The translations under genes were made by a program, and so were the position numbers. A DNA stretch of 64,000 nt. It comes from Streptomyces sp. NBC_00443 (GTDB lineage: Bacteria; Actinomycetota; Actinomycetes; Streptomycetales; Streptomycetaceae). The DNA is taken from contig NZ_CP107917.1 of assembly GCF_036014175.1 (NCBI RefSeq), positions 9,300,001-9,364,000 on the forward strand. The letters run 5' to 3'. The notes beneath the pieces are model-generated. The model saw only the letters and a list, made by a program, of their open reading frames with translations, was not told the DNA's origin and did no database searches. Positions 45,593 to 54,114 of this stretch are shown piece after piece (within the stretch, counting starts at the first letter, position 1; each line of letters starts with the position of its first letter).

Positions 45593-46774
45593 ATGAACCG
45601 TCAAACCAGCGACGTGCAAGCATTCGAGGCCCACGCAACCGACAGCGACCTCGACGACCTGCGCGCGCGACTGGCCGCGGCACGGCTGCCGGAAGCTGAG
45701 ACGGTCTACCGCGCCGCGCCTGACCCTCGCCGATGGGAACAGGGCGTTCCTCTTGCCGACCTCGTGGACGTCGTGAACTACTGGCGCACCGGGTACAACT
45801 GGCGGTCGTTGGAAACGCGCCGCAACCAGATCGGCCAGTTCCGCACGACCATTGACGATCTGGGAATCCACTTCCTGCATCGCCGATCCACCCGCGCAGA
45901 CGCCATGCCGCTGATCTTGACGCACGGCTGGCCAGGCAGCATTGCTGAGTTCACCCGTGTAATAGACGAACTAGCAGATCCGAAGAACGCAGACGCGCCG
46001 GCGTTCCACGTCGTGGTCCCGTCGCTGCCAGGTTTTGGTTACAGCGACAAGCCGGTCACCACAGGGTGGGGACTCGAAAAGATCGCGGCCGCGTGGGTGG
46101 AACTGATGGCAAGGCTCGGCTACAGCAAGTTCGTGGCCGCAGGCGGCGACTGGGGAGGTGTGATCACCACGGTCCTCGGCGGCAGGTTCCCGGCGCACGT
46201 TCTCGGCATCCACACCATGACCGCGCAGGCTCCGCCCGAGCTGACAACGGACGGGCTGACAGCGGCGGAACGTAAATGGACCGAGGAAACCCGCGATTTC
46301 TGGCTCTACCGCGCGGCGTACGCGAAGCAGCAGGCGACCCGACCGCAGACCATCGGCTACTCGCTCGTCGACTCACCGGTCGGCCTTCTCGCCTGGATCC
46401 TCGACAAGTTCGCCGAGTGGACGGATACCGAAGACAGCCCGTTCGAGACGATTTCCAGAGACAGCGTCCTTGACAACGTCACCCTGTACTGGCTGACCAG
46501 GACCGGCGCATCGGCAGCCCGCATCTACTACGAAAGCCACCTCTCGCTTGACCCCGAGCTGCGGGTCGACGTCCCGTCAGCAATCAGTGTGTATCCCCGC
46601 GACGTCGAGAAGTGTCCGCGCGGCTGGGCACAGGAGCGGTACCGGCAGATCGTCCGCTGGACGGCGCCTGAAGCCGGGGGTCATTTCCCGTCGCTGGAGG
46701 TTCCCGAGTATTTCGTCAAGGATTTGCAGGAGGGCCTCGCGGCAGTGCTGGCCGCTAGCGGTAGTTCGTCATGA
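45593..46774 (+). CDS. Epoxide hydrolase, EHN (juvenile-hormone/microsomal EH-like) family
   Basis: Protein of 393 aa. The N-terminal EHN domain (about 8-110: DDLRARLAAARLPEAETVYR, YWRTGYNWRSLETRRNQIGQ) is followed by an alpha/beta-hydrolase fold. Oxyanion motif HGWPGSIAEF and nucleophile elbow GGDWGGVITT (catalytic Asp) are present. The C-terminal PEAGGHFPSLEVPEYF provides the catalytic His, and tyrosines for epoxide activation are available in the lid. Converts epoxides to diols. ATG 45593 follows GGGGTGG. Likely controlled by the divergent CGNR regulator. Confidence 0.92.
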   Translation: MNRQTSDVQAFEAHATDSDLDDLRARLAAARLPEAETVYRAAPDPRRWEQGVPLADLVDVVNYWRTGYNWRSLETRRNQIGQFRTTIDDLGIHFLHRRSTRADAMPLILTHGWPGSIAEFTRVIDELADPKNADAPAFHVVVPSLPGFGYSDKPVTTGWGLEKIAAAWVELMARLGYSKFVAAGGDWGGVITTVLGGRFPAHVLGIHTMTAQAPPELTTDGLTAAERKWTEETRDFWLYRAAYAKQQATRPQTIGYSLVDSPVGLLAWILDKFAEWTDTEDSPFETISRDSVLDNVTLYWLTRTGASAARIYYESHLSLDPELRVDVPSAISVYPRDVEKCPRGWAQERYRQIVRWTAPEAGGHFPSLEVPEYFVKDLQEGLAAVLAASGSSS

Positions 46775-46984
46775 CGGTGTCGACGCCGGCGATGGCGCGT
46801 GACTCTTCCCGGTCACTGGATCGAACACAGGCTTCGAGCTGGTCCACCTGAAGAGTGGTGCTTCGCCCGCGTTTTCAGCAGCGCAGCCCACAGAGATCGC
46901 CGCGGAGGCAGAGCGCCTGCAACACGAGGAACGCCGCAGGTGGCGACGGGCGAATCCGCCCGGACCGTTCCCGGCCCCTTCACA
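46775..46984. other. No recognisable gene
   Basis: About 210 bp after the epoxide hydrolase. A plus-strand frame reads GFELVHLKSGASPAFSAAQP with reasonable codon bias but has neither start nor family. Probably decayed sequence. Confidence 0.35.
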
Positions 46985-47340
46985 TCAAGTGCTGGTCAAC
47001 TCACGGTCGATGGTGTCGTCCCGGCGGACGACGATCTTGTCGAGGAACACCAGCCCGCCTTGTTTCCGGAGTCGTCGTGGCGGATCTGCACGCGCGGGAC
47101 TTCGCCCACGTCCGGAAGCGGGACGGAGAAGCGACCATCTTCCCGCGCTCAAGTTGTCGCTACCGTTGTCGAGTTGGGCCGTGGCCTGACGAGCGGTGTC
47201 TGGATCGAATGAGTGGCTCCAGACCTCAGTGCGATCACGGGTGCCGATCCAGACACCGTCCACTCCCCAGGTGTGCATGTCCGACCGCGCCAGAACCTCG
47301 TGATGGGCATTGAGCAGGACCCGGTCCCACTTCGACTCAT
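46985..47340 (-). pseudogene. Remnant of a PLAT/LH2-domain protein
   Basis: Frames in order read LARSDMHTWGVDGVWIGTRD then ATAQLDNGSDN, next (shifted) DGRFSVPLPDVGEVPRVQIR with HDDSGNKAGW, and (shifted again) VFLDKIVVRRDDTIDRELTS. The IRHDDSGNKAGW...FLDKIVV segment is characteristic of PLAT beta-sandwich domains. At least two frameshifts and no start codon with a ribosome site. It abuts the end of the DUF475 remnant, as if a deletion joined two genes. Confidence 0.55.
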
Positions 47341-48124
47341 TCAGCCGGCCGGCGGTTGCGCTGGACCGAGGAGAAGAAGGACCAGGCGATCAGGATGACG
47401 CCGACGAGCCCGTGATGACCTCGTGGATCTCGTACCGGATGGTGACGAGCAGGATCACGGCAAGGGCGCCGATGGCGTAGTGCGCGCCGTGCTCCAGGTA
47501 GACGTAGTCGTCGAGGGTGCCCTGGCGGACCAAGTAGACCGTCAGCGAGCGGACGTACATCGCGCCGATGTAGCCGGAGAGGCCGCCGACGATCAGGTAG
47601 GTGATCAAGCCCGCGACGCCGGCGATCAGGACGGTCTCCGCCTCGTCCGAATGGATGCCGCCGTGCTGGCGAGCGGGCGCTCCAGCCGGCCGGGTCACTT
47701 GATCTCCCGGTCCTCGAAGACGAAGTCGAGGAAGATCATCAGCAGGAACATGCCGCCGAAGGCGGCGATCGCCGGGTGGGCGTCGGTCACCAGCTGCTGG
47801 TACTTGTCCTTCTCGTCGAGCGCGAGCCGCACCGCTTCGATAGGGCCGATCTTGGCGCTGACGGCGACGATGACGACGGGGAAGACCAGGCGCATGCCGA
47901 GGACGGCGATCAGGATGCCGAGGATGAGGAAGGTCTTCTGCCAGAAGGCATTCATCTTCTTCAGGACCCCGGCGCTGACCACGGCGTTGTCGAAAGACAC
48001 CGAGATCTCGAGGATGGACAGGATCGCCACGATAGAGAAGCCGGTCCACTCCCCGGTAGAAAGCGGCCGCGACCAGGCCGAGCGCGGCGACCGCGAACGA
48101 TCAGCCGAACACTTTCAGAAACAC
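47341..48124 (-). pseudogene. Degenerate DUF475 (TerC-like) integral membrane protein gene
   Basis: Family motifs in order: SFAVAALGLVAAAFY (after an in-frame TGA where Trp is expected), VAILSILEISVSFDNAVVSA with GVLKKMNAFWQKTFL, and MRLVFPVVIVAVSAKIGPIE with AFGGMFLLMIFLDFVFEDRE. Then come ETVLIAGVAGLITYLIVGGL with SGYIGAMYVRSLTVYLVRQG, TLDDYVYLEHGAHYAIGALA, and LVGVILIAWSFFSSVQRN. Two internal blocks are missing (after FEDREIK and between GLSGYI and GAMYVR). Frame changes occur near 48052, 47697 and 47410. The nonsense codon and internal deletions show genuine decay. Intact homologues are about 350-370 aa. Confidence 0.75.
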
Positions 48125-48280
48125 TGGCTACCCCAGCGTTGTGCACGGGGTACCCCCGTGCCCTGAAAACACCGCCGCGCGGATCCAGTCCTCGCGGCGG
48201 CGCTCGTTCAGCGAGCACCCCGCCGAGTGAAGGCGTTCACACAAGCAGAAGTGGGAGAAGGGGGTAAGGGGTCCGGTTGC

Positions 48281-49228
48281 TCAGGGGTGACTGGTGAGGT
48301 ACCCGCCCATGGAAGTGAAGTACTCGGTCGCGCCCAACTCCTGGCCGTCTTCCGTTCGTACGCGCGTGATCGCCAGACCGTGGTTGCGGCCGGTGCGGGC
48401 GTCGGCTCCGGCGACGACCACCACGCCGTCGCCCTCTCGGTAGAAGATGCGGCCCGGGGTGCCTCCGTACCTGCCCTCGGAGACTACGGCGGCGAGGATC
48501 GCAAGTCGCTTGCCCTTGTGGAAGGTGAAGGTGCTGGGGTACGGCTCGGACTGGGCGCGGATCAGGCGCTGGAGGTCCTCCGCCGGCCAGGTCCAGTCGA
48601 TTCGGCTGTCCTCGATGGACCTCTTGTGGAAGAAGCTGGCCTGGGACCGGTCCTGCTTGGTGAACTCCGTATGCCCGGCGGCGATGAGGTCGAGCGCGCC
48701 GATCGTGACCGGTGCGATGAGGTTCACGGTCTTGTGGAAGAGGTCGGTGGCGGTGTCCGTAGGTCCGACCGGAACCGCCTCCTGCCGGACGATGTCGCCG
48801 GCGTCGAGTTCGTCGTTCATCATGTGCGCGGTGACGCCCACTTCGGGCTCGCCGTTGATCAGGGCCCAGATCAGCGGGGAGAAGCCGGCGTACTTCGGCA
48901 GCAGCGAGTCGTGCACGTTGAGGGTCCCGTTGCGTGGCAGGTCGAAGATGCGCGGCGGGATCCACGTCCGCCAGTTGTTGGCCACGATGATGTCCGCGTC
49001 GGCCTCCTTGAGGCGCTCGAAGAGCTCGTCGTCGTCCGGGCGGTTGCGGATGACCACCTGGACGCCGTGCTCCTCTGCGAGGTCGGCGACCGAGTCGCTC
49101 CAGATCTTCTCGTACGCGTGCTCGCTCTTGGGGTGCGTCACGACCAGGACCACGTCGTGTTCGGAGTCCAGGAGGGCTTGAAGGGTGCGATGCCCCCAGG
49201 TCTGGTAGCCGAACATGACGACCCGCAT
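48281..49228 (-). CDS. cchA: N5-hydroxyornithine formyltransferase of coelichelin biosynthesis
   Basis: Protein of 315 aa of the methionyl-tRNA formyltransferase superfamily. MRVVMFGYQTWGHRTLQALL begins the N10-formyl-THF-binding Rossmann fold; catalytic residues appear in IIVANNWRTWIPPRIFDLPR (Asn), TLNVHDSLLPKYAGFSPLIW (His) and DELDAGDIVRQE (Asp). It should formylate N5-hydroxyornithine for the siderophore. ATG 49228 has GAGGAGG nine bases upstream. Divergent from cchB with two iron boxes between them, so expression should be repressed by iron. Order and content match the S. coelicolor cch cluster. Confidence 0.92.
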   Translation of the reverse strand: MRVVMFGYQTWGHRTLQALLDSEHDVVLVVTHPKSEHAYEKIWSDSVADLAEEHGVQVVIRNRPDDDELFERLKEADADIIVANNWRTWIPPRIFDLPRNGTLNVHDSLLPKYAGFSPLIWALINGEPEVGVTAHMMNDELDAGDIVRQEAVPVGPTDTATDLFHKTVNLIAPVTIGALDLIAAGHTEFTKQDRSQASFFHKRSIEDSRIDWTWPAEDLQRLIRAQSEPYPSTFTFHKGKRLAILAAVVSEGRYGGTPGRIFYREGDGVVVVAGADARTGRNHGLAITRVRTEDGQELGATEYFTSMGGYLTSHP

Positions 49229-49265
49229 GGGGTTCCTCCTCAAGGCAGGGATTACCGAGGTCAAG

Positions 49266-49284
49266 TAAAGCAAGGCTTGCCTTA
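49266..49284 (-). promoter_or_regulatory. Iron box upstream of cchA
   Basis: TAAAGCAAGGCTTGCCTTA, a near-palindrome matching the DmdR1/IdeR-type 19-bp consensus (TTAGGTTAGGCTCACCTAA type), 38 bp upstream of the cchA start. Confidence 0.75.
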
Positions 49285-49370
49285 GCGCACAACGGGCCTA
49301 TGGGGGTGGCCACTTGAGTCGACGCCGATGCTTCGATACTCGATTCGTCCCTATCGACAGCTTCACAGGA

Positions 49371-49389
49371 TTAGCTTAGGCTCACCTAA
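49371..49389 (+). promoter_or_regulatory. Iron box upstream of cchB
   Basis: TTAGCTTAGGCTCACCTAA differs by one base from the Streptomyces DmdR iron-box consensus and lies 87 bp upstream of the cchB start. Iron-loaded repressor should bind here. Confidence 0.88.
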
Positions 49390-49475
49390 GTTTCGGTTTG
49401 CCGCTCCGTCAGCGTGCCCGCTCCTCGTACTTTCCCCACGCCTGACAGGCGACTGCCCCGCACGATGGGAGAGAC

Positions 49476-50831
49476 ATGTCACAGGTTCTTCCTGGTGACT
49501 CAACACCCGTTCACGACCTCATTGGCATCGGCTTCGGACCGTCCAATGTCGCCATGGCGATCGCCCTCAGCGAATACAACGCACGAGCCGCAGGGCAAGA
49601 GGTGATCGCCGCTCACTTCTTCGAACAGCAGCCTTCCTTCGGCTGGCACCGTGGCATGCTCATCGACGATGCGACCATGCAAGTGTCCTTCCTCAAGGAC
49701 CTGGTGACGCTCCGGAACCCGGCCAGCGAGTACAGCTTCCTCTGCTACCTGAAGAGCAAGGGGCGGCTGATCGACTTCATCAACCACAAGAACCTGTTCC
49801 CGCTGAGGGTGGAGTTCCACGACTACTTCGAGTGGGCGGCGGCCAAGGTCGAGGACATGGTCTCCTACGGTCATGAGGTCGTCGGCGTCGCGCCAGTCGT
49901 CCGTGACGGAACCGTGGAGTACCTGGAAGTGACGGTCCGTTCGGGGGAGGGGCTCCTGGTTCATCGGGCCCGCAACCTCGTCATCGGTACCGGCCTGCGT
50001 CCCCTCATGCCGGAGGGTATGGAGCGGGGCGAACGCGTCTGGCACAACTCCGAGTTACTGGCGAAAGTCGATGAGTTGGAGGGCACCTCGCCTTCTCGGT
50101 TCGTCGTCGTGGGGGCCGGGCAGAGCGCCGCCGAGAACGTCGCCTACCTGCACCGCCGCTTCCCCGAGGCCGAGATCTGCGCGGTCTTCTCCCGCTACGG
50201 CTACAGCCCCGCCGACGACAGCAGTTTCGCCAACCGGATCTTCGACCCCGCGGCGGTCGACGAGTACTTCGCCGCGCCCGAGAACGTCAAGCGCCGACTG
50301 ATGGACTACCACGGCAACACCAACTACTCCGTGGTGGACATCGACCTGATCGACGACCTGTACCGGCAGATGTACCAGGAGAAAGTCCTCGGCACCGAGC
50401 GGCTCCGCTTCCTCAACGTCTCCAGGCTCACCGATGTCAAGGAGACGCCGGCCAAGGTCCGTGCCACGGTGACGTCCCTTGTCACCGGCGACGAGACGCC
50501 CATCGACGCGGACGTCGTGGTCTTCGCCACCGGCTACAGCCCCGCCGACCCCGTCGGCCTCCTCGGGGAGGTCGCAGATCACTGCCTTCGTGACGACGAG
50601 GGCCGCGTCCGCGTCGAGCGTGACTACCGCCTCGCCACCGACCTCGACCTGCGCTGCGGTATCTACCTGCAGGGCGGCACGGAGCACACCCACGGCATCA
50701 CGTCGTCGCTGCTGTCGAACACCTCCATCAGGGTCGGCGAGATTCTGGAGTCCCTCCTCGACCGGGGCCTCAAGTCGGCTGCTGACGAGGCCCGGACGGT
50801 CGCCGACGGGACCGGCAGCGCCGCTCGTTAG
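49476..50831 (+). CDS. cchB: L-ornithine N5-monooxygenase of coelichelin biosynthesis
   Basis: Protein of 451 aa, a flavin- and NADPH-dependent N-hydroxylating monooxygenase. FAD motif DLIGIGFGPSNVAMAIALSE (residue 14), substrate-site segment MQVSFLKDLVTLRNPASEYS, NADPH motif FVVVGAGQSAAENVAYLHRR (about 208) and the family's ATGYSPADP signature. It supplies N5-hydroxyornithine both for formylation by CchA and for direct use by the NRPS. Codon 194 is TTA (50055-50057), which would make siderophore production bldA-dependent. ATG 49476 follows GGGAGAG. Confidence 0.94.
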   Translation: MSQVLPGDSTPVHDLIGIGFGPSNVAMAIALSEYNARAAGQEVIAAHFFEQQPSFGWHRGMLIDDATMQVSFLKDLVTLRNPASEYSFLCYLKSKGRLIDFINHKNLFPLRVEFHDYFEWAAAKVEDMVSYGHEVVGVAPVVRDGTVEYLEVTVRSGEGLLVHRARNLVIGTGLRPLMPEGMERGERVWHNSELLAKVDELEGTSPSRFVVVGAGQSAAENVAYLHRRFPEAEICAVFSRYGYSPADDSSFANRIFDPAAVDEYFAAPENVKRRLMDYHGNTNYSVVDIDLIDDLYRQMYQEKVLGTERLRFLNVSRLTDVKETPAKVRATVTSLVTGDETPIDADVVVFATGYSPADPVGLLGEVADHCLRDDEGRVRVERDYRLATDLDLRCGIYLQGGTEHTHGITSSLLSNTSIRVGEILESLLDRGLKSAADEARTVADGTGSAAR

Positions 50832-50925
50832 TCCGCCCCACTTGCCGCAGGCCCCCAACAGGCCCGAATCTAGGGCATGTTGTGGGTGTGATCCTTCCTG
50901 AACCAAAGGGATAACGTACGTCGAC

Positions 50926-51999
50926 ATGGGCACGACTGACATGGGCGCGACTGCAGTCGAGCGCCCCGCGCTCGGGGGCACAGCACCGGCCCGTCGGCGA
51001 CGGGTTGTGGGCTTGGGCATGCTGGTGCTGATCCTCGTGATTGCTGGGTTGGCGTCGCTGGCCGTCGGTGCGCGCGCGCTGAGTCCTGCCGAGGTGTGGC
51101 ACGGGCTGTTCGCGGCGCCGGACTCGGACCAACGGCTCACTGAGATCAGGCTCATCGTGCAGACCGTGCGGGTGCCCCGGACGGTGCTCGCGATCGTCGC
51201 GGGCATCGCCCTGGGCATCGGCGGGGCGTTGATCCAGGGATACACACGGAACCCGATCGCCGACACGGGCCTGCTCGGAGTGAACACCGGCGCCTCGTTC
51301 GCCGTGGTGTCGGTGATCGCCCTGTTCGGATTCAACGATCCCTTCCAGTACGTCTGGTTCGCCTTCCTGGGGGCCGCGGCCGCCGGTGTCGTCGTGTTCG
51401 GGCTGGCGAGCATCGGCAGGGGAGCGGGCAACCCGTTGACGCTCGCGCTGGCCGGGCAAGGTGTCGCGGTGTTCCTCATGGCGATGACCACCGCGGTCGC
51501 GCTGGCGGACAAGGAGTCGCTGAACGCGCTGCGATTCTGGAACGCGGGCTCCGTGGCCGGTGTCGGCTTCGACGTCATCTGGCCGGTCAGCGGGTTCATC
51601 GTGGTCGGGCTGGTGTTGGCGCTGACCACGTTGCCTGCCATCAACCTGCTCAACCTGGGGGACGACGTGGCGCGAGGGCTGGGCGTGAACATCGCGCTGA
51701 GTCGGACCATCGGCATCACCGCCATCACCCTGCTGGCCGGCGCGGCGACGGCCGCGTGCGGCCCCATCGCGTTCCTGGGGCTCATGGTGGCTCATGTGGC
51801 CCGCTATCTGACCGGGCCGGACTACCGCTGGCTGGTGCCGTACGCCGGTCTGCTCGGAGCCGTGATCCTCCTCGTCTGTGACATCGTGGGCCGCTTGGTG
51901 GTGCGGCCGAGCGAGCTGGACGCGGGTGTCCTCGTCGCTCTGCTCGGCGCCCCGTTCTTCGCGGTTCTGGTGTGGCGCGGAAAGTTCAAGAACGCATGA
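50926..51999 (+). CDS. cchC: Ferric-siderophore ABC permease, FecCD family (first)
   Basis: Protein of 357 aa with about ten membrane helices. FecCD motifs: VRVPRTVLAIVAGIALGIGG, GYTRNPIADTGLLGVNTGAS, GDDVARGLGVNIALSRTIGI and ACGPIAFLGLMVAHVARYLT. Forms the membrane channel with CchD for uptake of ferri-coelichelin. ATG 50926 or 50941; no strong ribosome site precedes either (AAGGGAT about 15 bases upstream). Stop overlaps the cchD start (ATGA). No iron box is apparent directly upstream, so it is probably transcribed with cchB. Confidence 0.92.
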   Translation: MGTTDMGATAVERPALGGTAPARRRRVVGLGMLVLILVIAGLASLAVGARALSPAEVWHGLFAAPDSDQRLTEIRLIVQTVRVPRTVLAIVAGIALGIGGALIQGYTRNPIADTGLLGVNTGASFAVVSVIALFGFNDPFQYVWFAFLGAAAAGVVVFGLASIGRGAGNPLTLALAGQGVAVFLMAMTTAVALADKESLNALRFWNAGSVAGVGFDVIWPVSGFIVVGLVLALTTLPAINLLNLGDDVARGLGVNIALSRTIGITAITLLAGAATAACGPIAFLGLMVAHVARYLTGPDYRWLVPYAGLLGAVILLVCDIVGRLVVRPSELDAGVLVALLGAPFFAVLVWRGKFKNA

Positions 52000-53120
52000 A
52001 CGGGAAGGACTTGAGGGCGATCGGGCCGGACGTGAAGGCGAACGGGGCAGACGTGCAGTCGAACCGGGCAGCCATGAAGCCGGCGGTGACTCCTGGCATG
52101 CGTCTCGGCAGCGTGTCGTTCGTCTGGCGCCCCTGGATCGTCCTCGTCACGCTGCTGCTCGCCGCGGCGACCTTCCTGGTGTTCTGCCTGTCCATCGGTG
52201 TCGGGGACTTCCCCATCGGGCTCGACCAGGTGATCGCCACGCTTCTCGGCCGGGGTGAGCAGGTCGACGAGTTCGTCATCATGGATCTGCGGATGCCGCG
52301 TGCCCTGGCCGGGCTCGTCGTCGGGATCGGGCTGGGGGTGTCCGGGGCGATCACGCAGTCCATCGCCCGCAATCCGCTGGCCAGCCCGGACATTCTGGGG
52401 ATCACCGGGGGCGCCAGCGCGGTCGCCGTCTTCCTGGTGACGGTGTCGGGCGGGACCGCCGCGGCGATCGTCAACTCCGTGGGCCTGTCCGCGGCGGCGC
52501 TCGCGGGCGGACTCGGTACGGGTCTCCTGGTGTACTTCCTGGCGTGGCGGCGCGGGATCGACGGCTTCCGGCTGATCCTCATCGGCATCTCGGTAAGCGC
52601 CGTGATGGAGGCGATCACGACCTGGCTGCTGGTCTCGGCCGACATCAGAGACGTGGCCCGGGCCCAGGCGTGGCTGGTCGGCTCGCTGGACGACCGGTCG
52701 TGGGACGAGGTGCGGGTGGCGATCTGGGGCACACTCGTGCTCATGGTTGTCGTGGCCGGGGTGTCCTTCCAGTTCAAGCCGCTGCATCTCGGGGACGACG
52801 TCGCCGCCGGCCTGGGGGTCCGGTACACCAGGGTGCGGGCCGTCCTTCTGCTGTGCGCGGTCCTGCTGGCCGGCGTGGCGGTGAGCGCGGCGGGTCCGGT
52901 TCCGTTCGTCGCGCTGGTGGCGCCGCAAGTGGCCATGCGACTGGCGAGGTGCCCGACGCCGCCGATGGTGGCGTCCGGCGTGACGGGCGCCCTGCTGCTG
53001 ATCGGCGCGGACCTGGTCGCGCGGACGGCGCTGCCGATCAGTCTCCCGGTCGGCGTGGTCACCGCCGCGATCGGCGGCCCCTTCCTTGTCTATCTGCTGG
53101 TACGGGCCAACCTCAGATAG
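51996..53120 (+). CDS. cchD: Ferric-siderophore ABC permease, FecCD family (second)
   Basis: Protein of 374 aa. A long polar N-terminus (about 45 residues, MNGKDLRAIGPDVKANGADV) precedes the FecCD fold: LRMPRALAGLVVGIGLGVSG, ARNPLASPDILGITGGASAV, GDDVAAGLGVRYTRVRAVLL, AAGPVPFVALVAPQVAMRLA. Heterodimer partner of CchC. The start is fixed by the ATGA overlap with cchC; a start nearer RLGSVSFVWRPW would also be possible. Confidence 0.92.
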   Translation: MNGKDLRAIGPDVKANGADVQSNRAAMKPAVTPGMRLGSVSFVWRPWIVLVTLLLAAATFLVFCLSIGVGDFPIGLDQVIATLLGRGEQVDEFVIMDLRMPRALAGLVVGIGLGVSGAITQSIARNPLASPDILGITGGASAVAVFLVTVSGGTAAAIVNSVGLSAAALAGGLGTGLLVYFLAWRRGIDGFRLILIGISVSAVMEAITTWLLVSADIRDVARAQAWLVGSLDDRSWDEVRVAIWGTLVLMVVVAGVSFQFKPLHLGDDVAAGLGVRYTRVRAVLLLCAVLLAGVAVSAAGPVPFVALVAPQVAMRLARCPTPPMVASGVTGALLLIGADLVARTALPISLPVGVVTAAIGGPFLVYLLVRANLR

Positions 53121-53159
53121 CCGGTGCAAAGGTCAGGAAGCGTGAACGGAGGGGGCCTG

Positions 53160-54002
53160 GTGGGCGCTGAGCACACAACAACCGAGATCGAGGCCGGAGT
53201 CGTCGACGCCGCACGGCTGGCAGCCAGAGGAATCACGGTCGGGTACGGCGCCCGGGCGGTCATCGAGGATCTCGACGTGGCGATCCCGTCCGGGGTCGTC
53301 ACCACGATCATCGGGCCCAACGGCTGTGGCAAGTCGACCCTGTTGCGGACGCTGTCGCGGCTGCTGAAGCCGACCAAGGGGACGGTCGTGCTGGACGGCG
53401 ACGACATCGTCCGGCTCAGGACCAGGGACGTGGCCAAGAAGCTCGGTCTGCTGCCGCAGGCACCAGTCGCGCCGGAGGGGCTGACGGTGGCCGACCTGGT
53501 CGCCCGGGGTCGCCATCCGCACCAGAGCTGGCTGCGGCAGTGGTCGTCGGACGACGCCGCCGTCGTGGAGCGCGCGCTGGCGATGACCGGGGTGTCCGAC
53601 CTGGGCGACCGCCCCGTCGACTCCCTGTCCGGCGGCCAGCGTCAACGTGTCTGGATCTCCATGACGTTGGCCCAGGGCACCGACCTGCTGCTGCTCGACG
53701 AGCCGACCACCTACCTCGACCTGGCGCACGCGATCGACGTACTCGACCTGGTGGACGACCTGCACGAGTCGGGGTGCACCGTGGTCATGGTGCTGCACGA
53801 CCTCAACCTGGCCACGCGCTACAGCGACAACCTCATCGTGATGAGGCAGGGTTCGATCCTGGCGCAGGGGCATCCGCGTGATGTGATCACCGCCGAGTTG
53901 CTGCACGAGGCGTTCGGTCTGCGCGCCATGGTGATCGAGGACCCGATGGGCGACAGGCCGCTCATCGTGCCGATCGGTCGCACGCACGTCCAACTCCCCT
54001 AG
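53160..54002 (+). CDS. cchE: Ferric-siderophore ABC transporter ATPase, FecE family
   Basis: Protein of 280 aa. Walker A IIGPNGCGKSTLLRTLSRLL, Q-loop LGLLPQAPVAPEGLTV, signature DSLSGGQRQRVWISMTLAQG, Walker B LLLLDEPTTYLDLAHAIDVL and H-loop VVMVLHDLNLATRYSDN are all intact. I chose GTG 53160 because GGAGGGG lies six bases upstream; frames starting at 53124 or 53142 would lengthen it by a few residues. Energises CchC-CchD. Confidence 0.92.
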   Translation: MGAEHTTTEIEAGVVDAARLAARGITVGYGARAVIEDLDVAIPSGVVTTIIGPNGCGKSTLLRTLSRLLKPTKGTVVLDGDDIVRLRTRDVAKKLGLLPQAPVAPEGLTVADLVARGRHPHQSWLRQWSSDDAAVVERALAMTGVSDLGDRPVDSLSGGQRQRVWISMTLAQGTDLLLLDEPTTYLDLAHAIDVLDLVDDLHESGCTVVMVLHDLNLATRYSDNLIVMRQGSILAQGHPRDVITAELLHEAFGLRAMVIEDPMGDRPLIVPIGRTHVQLP

Positions 54003-54023
54003 ATCCCAATAAAGTTGGAGAAG

Positions 54024-54042
54024 TTAGGCTAGGCTTACCTCA
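54024..54042 (+). promoter_or_regulatory. Iron box upstream of cchF
   Basis: TTAGGCTAGGCTTACCTCA matches the DmdR/IdeR-type consensus at most positions, 72 bp upstream of the lipoprotein start. Suggests a separate iron-regulated promoter for cchF onward. Confidence 0.82.
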
Positions 54043-54114
54043 TCCGCCCACGCTAAGGTTTGCCTGCCCTTAGACGGGGGTGCAGTGGAAGGCACGAAAG
54101 CAAGGGGAATGCGG

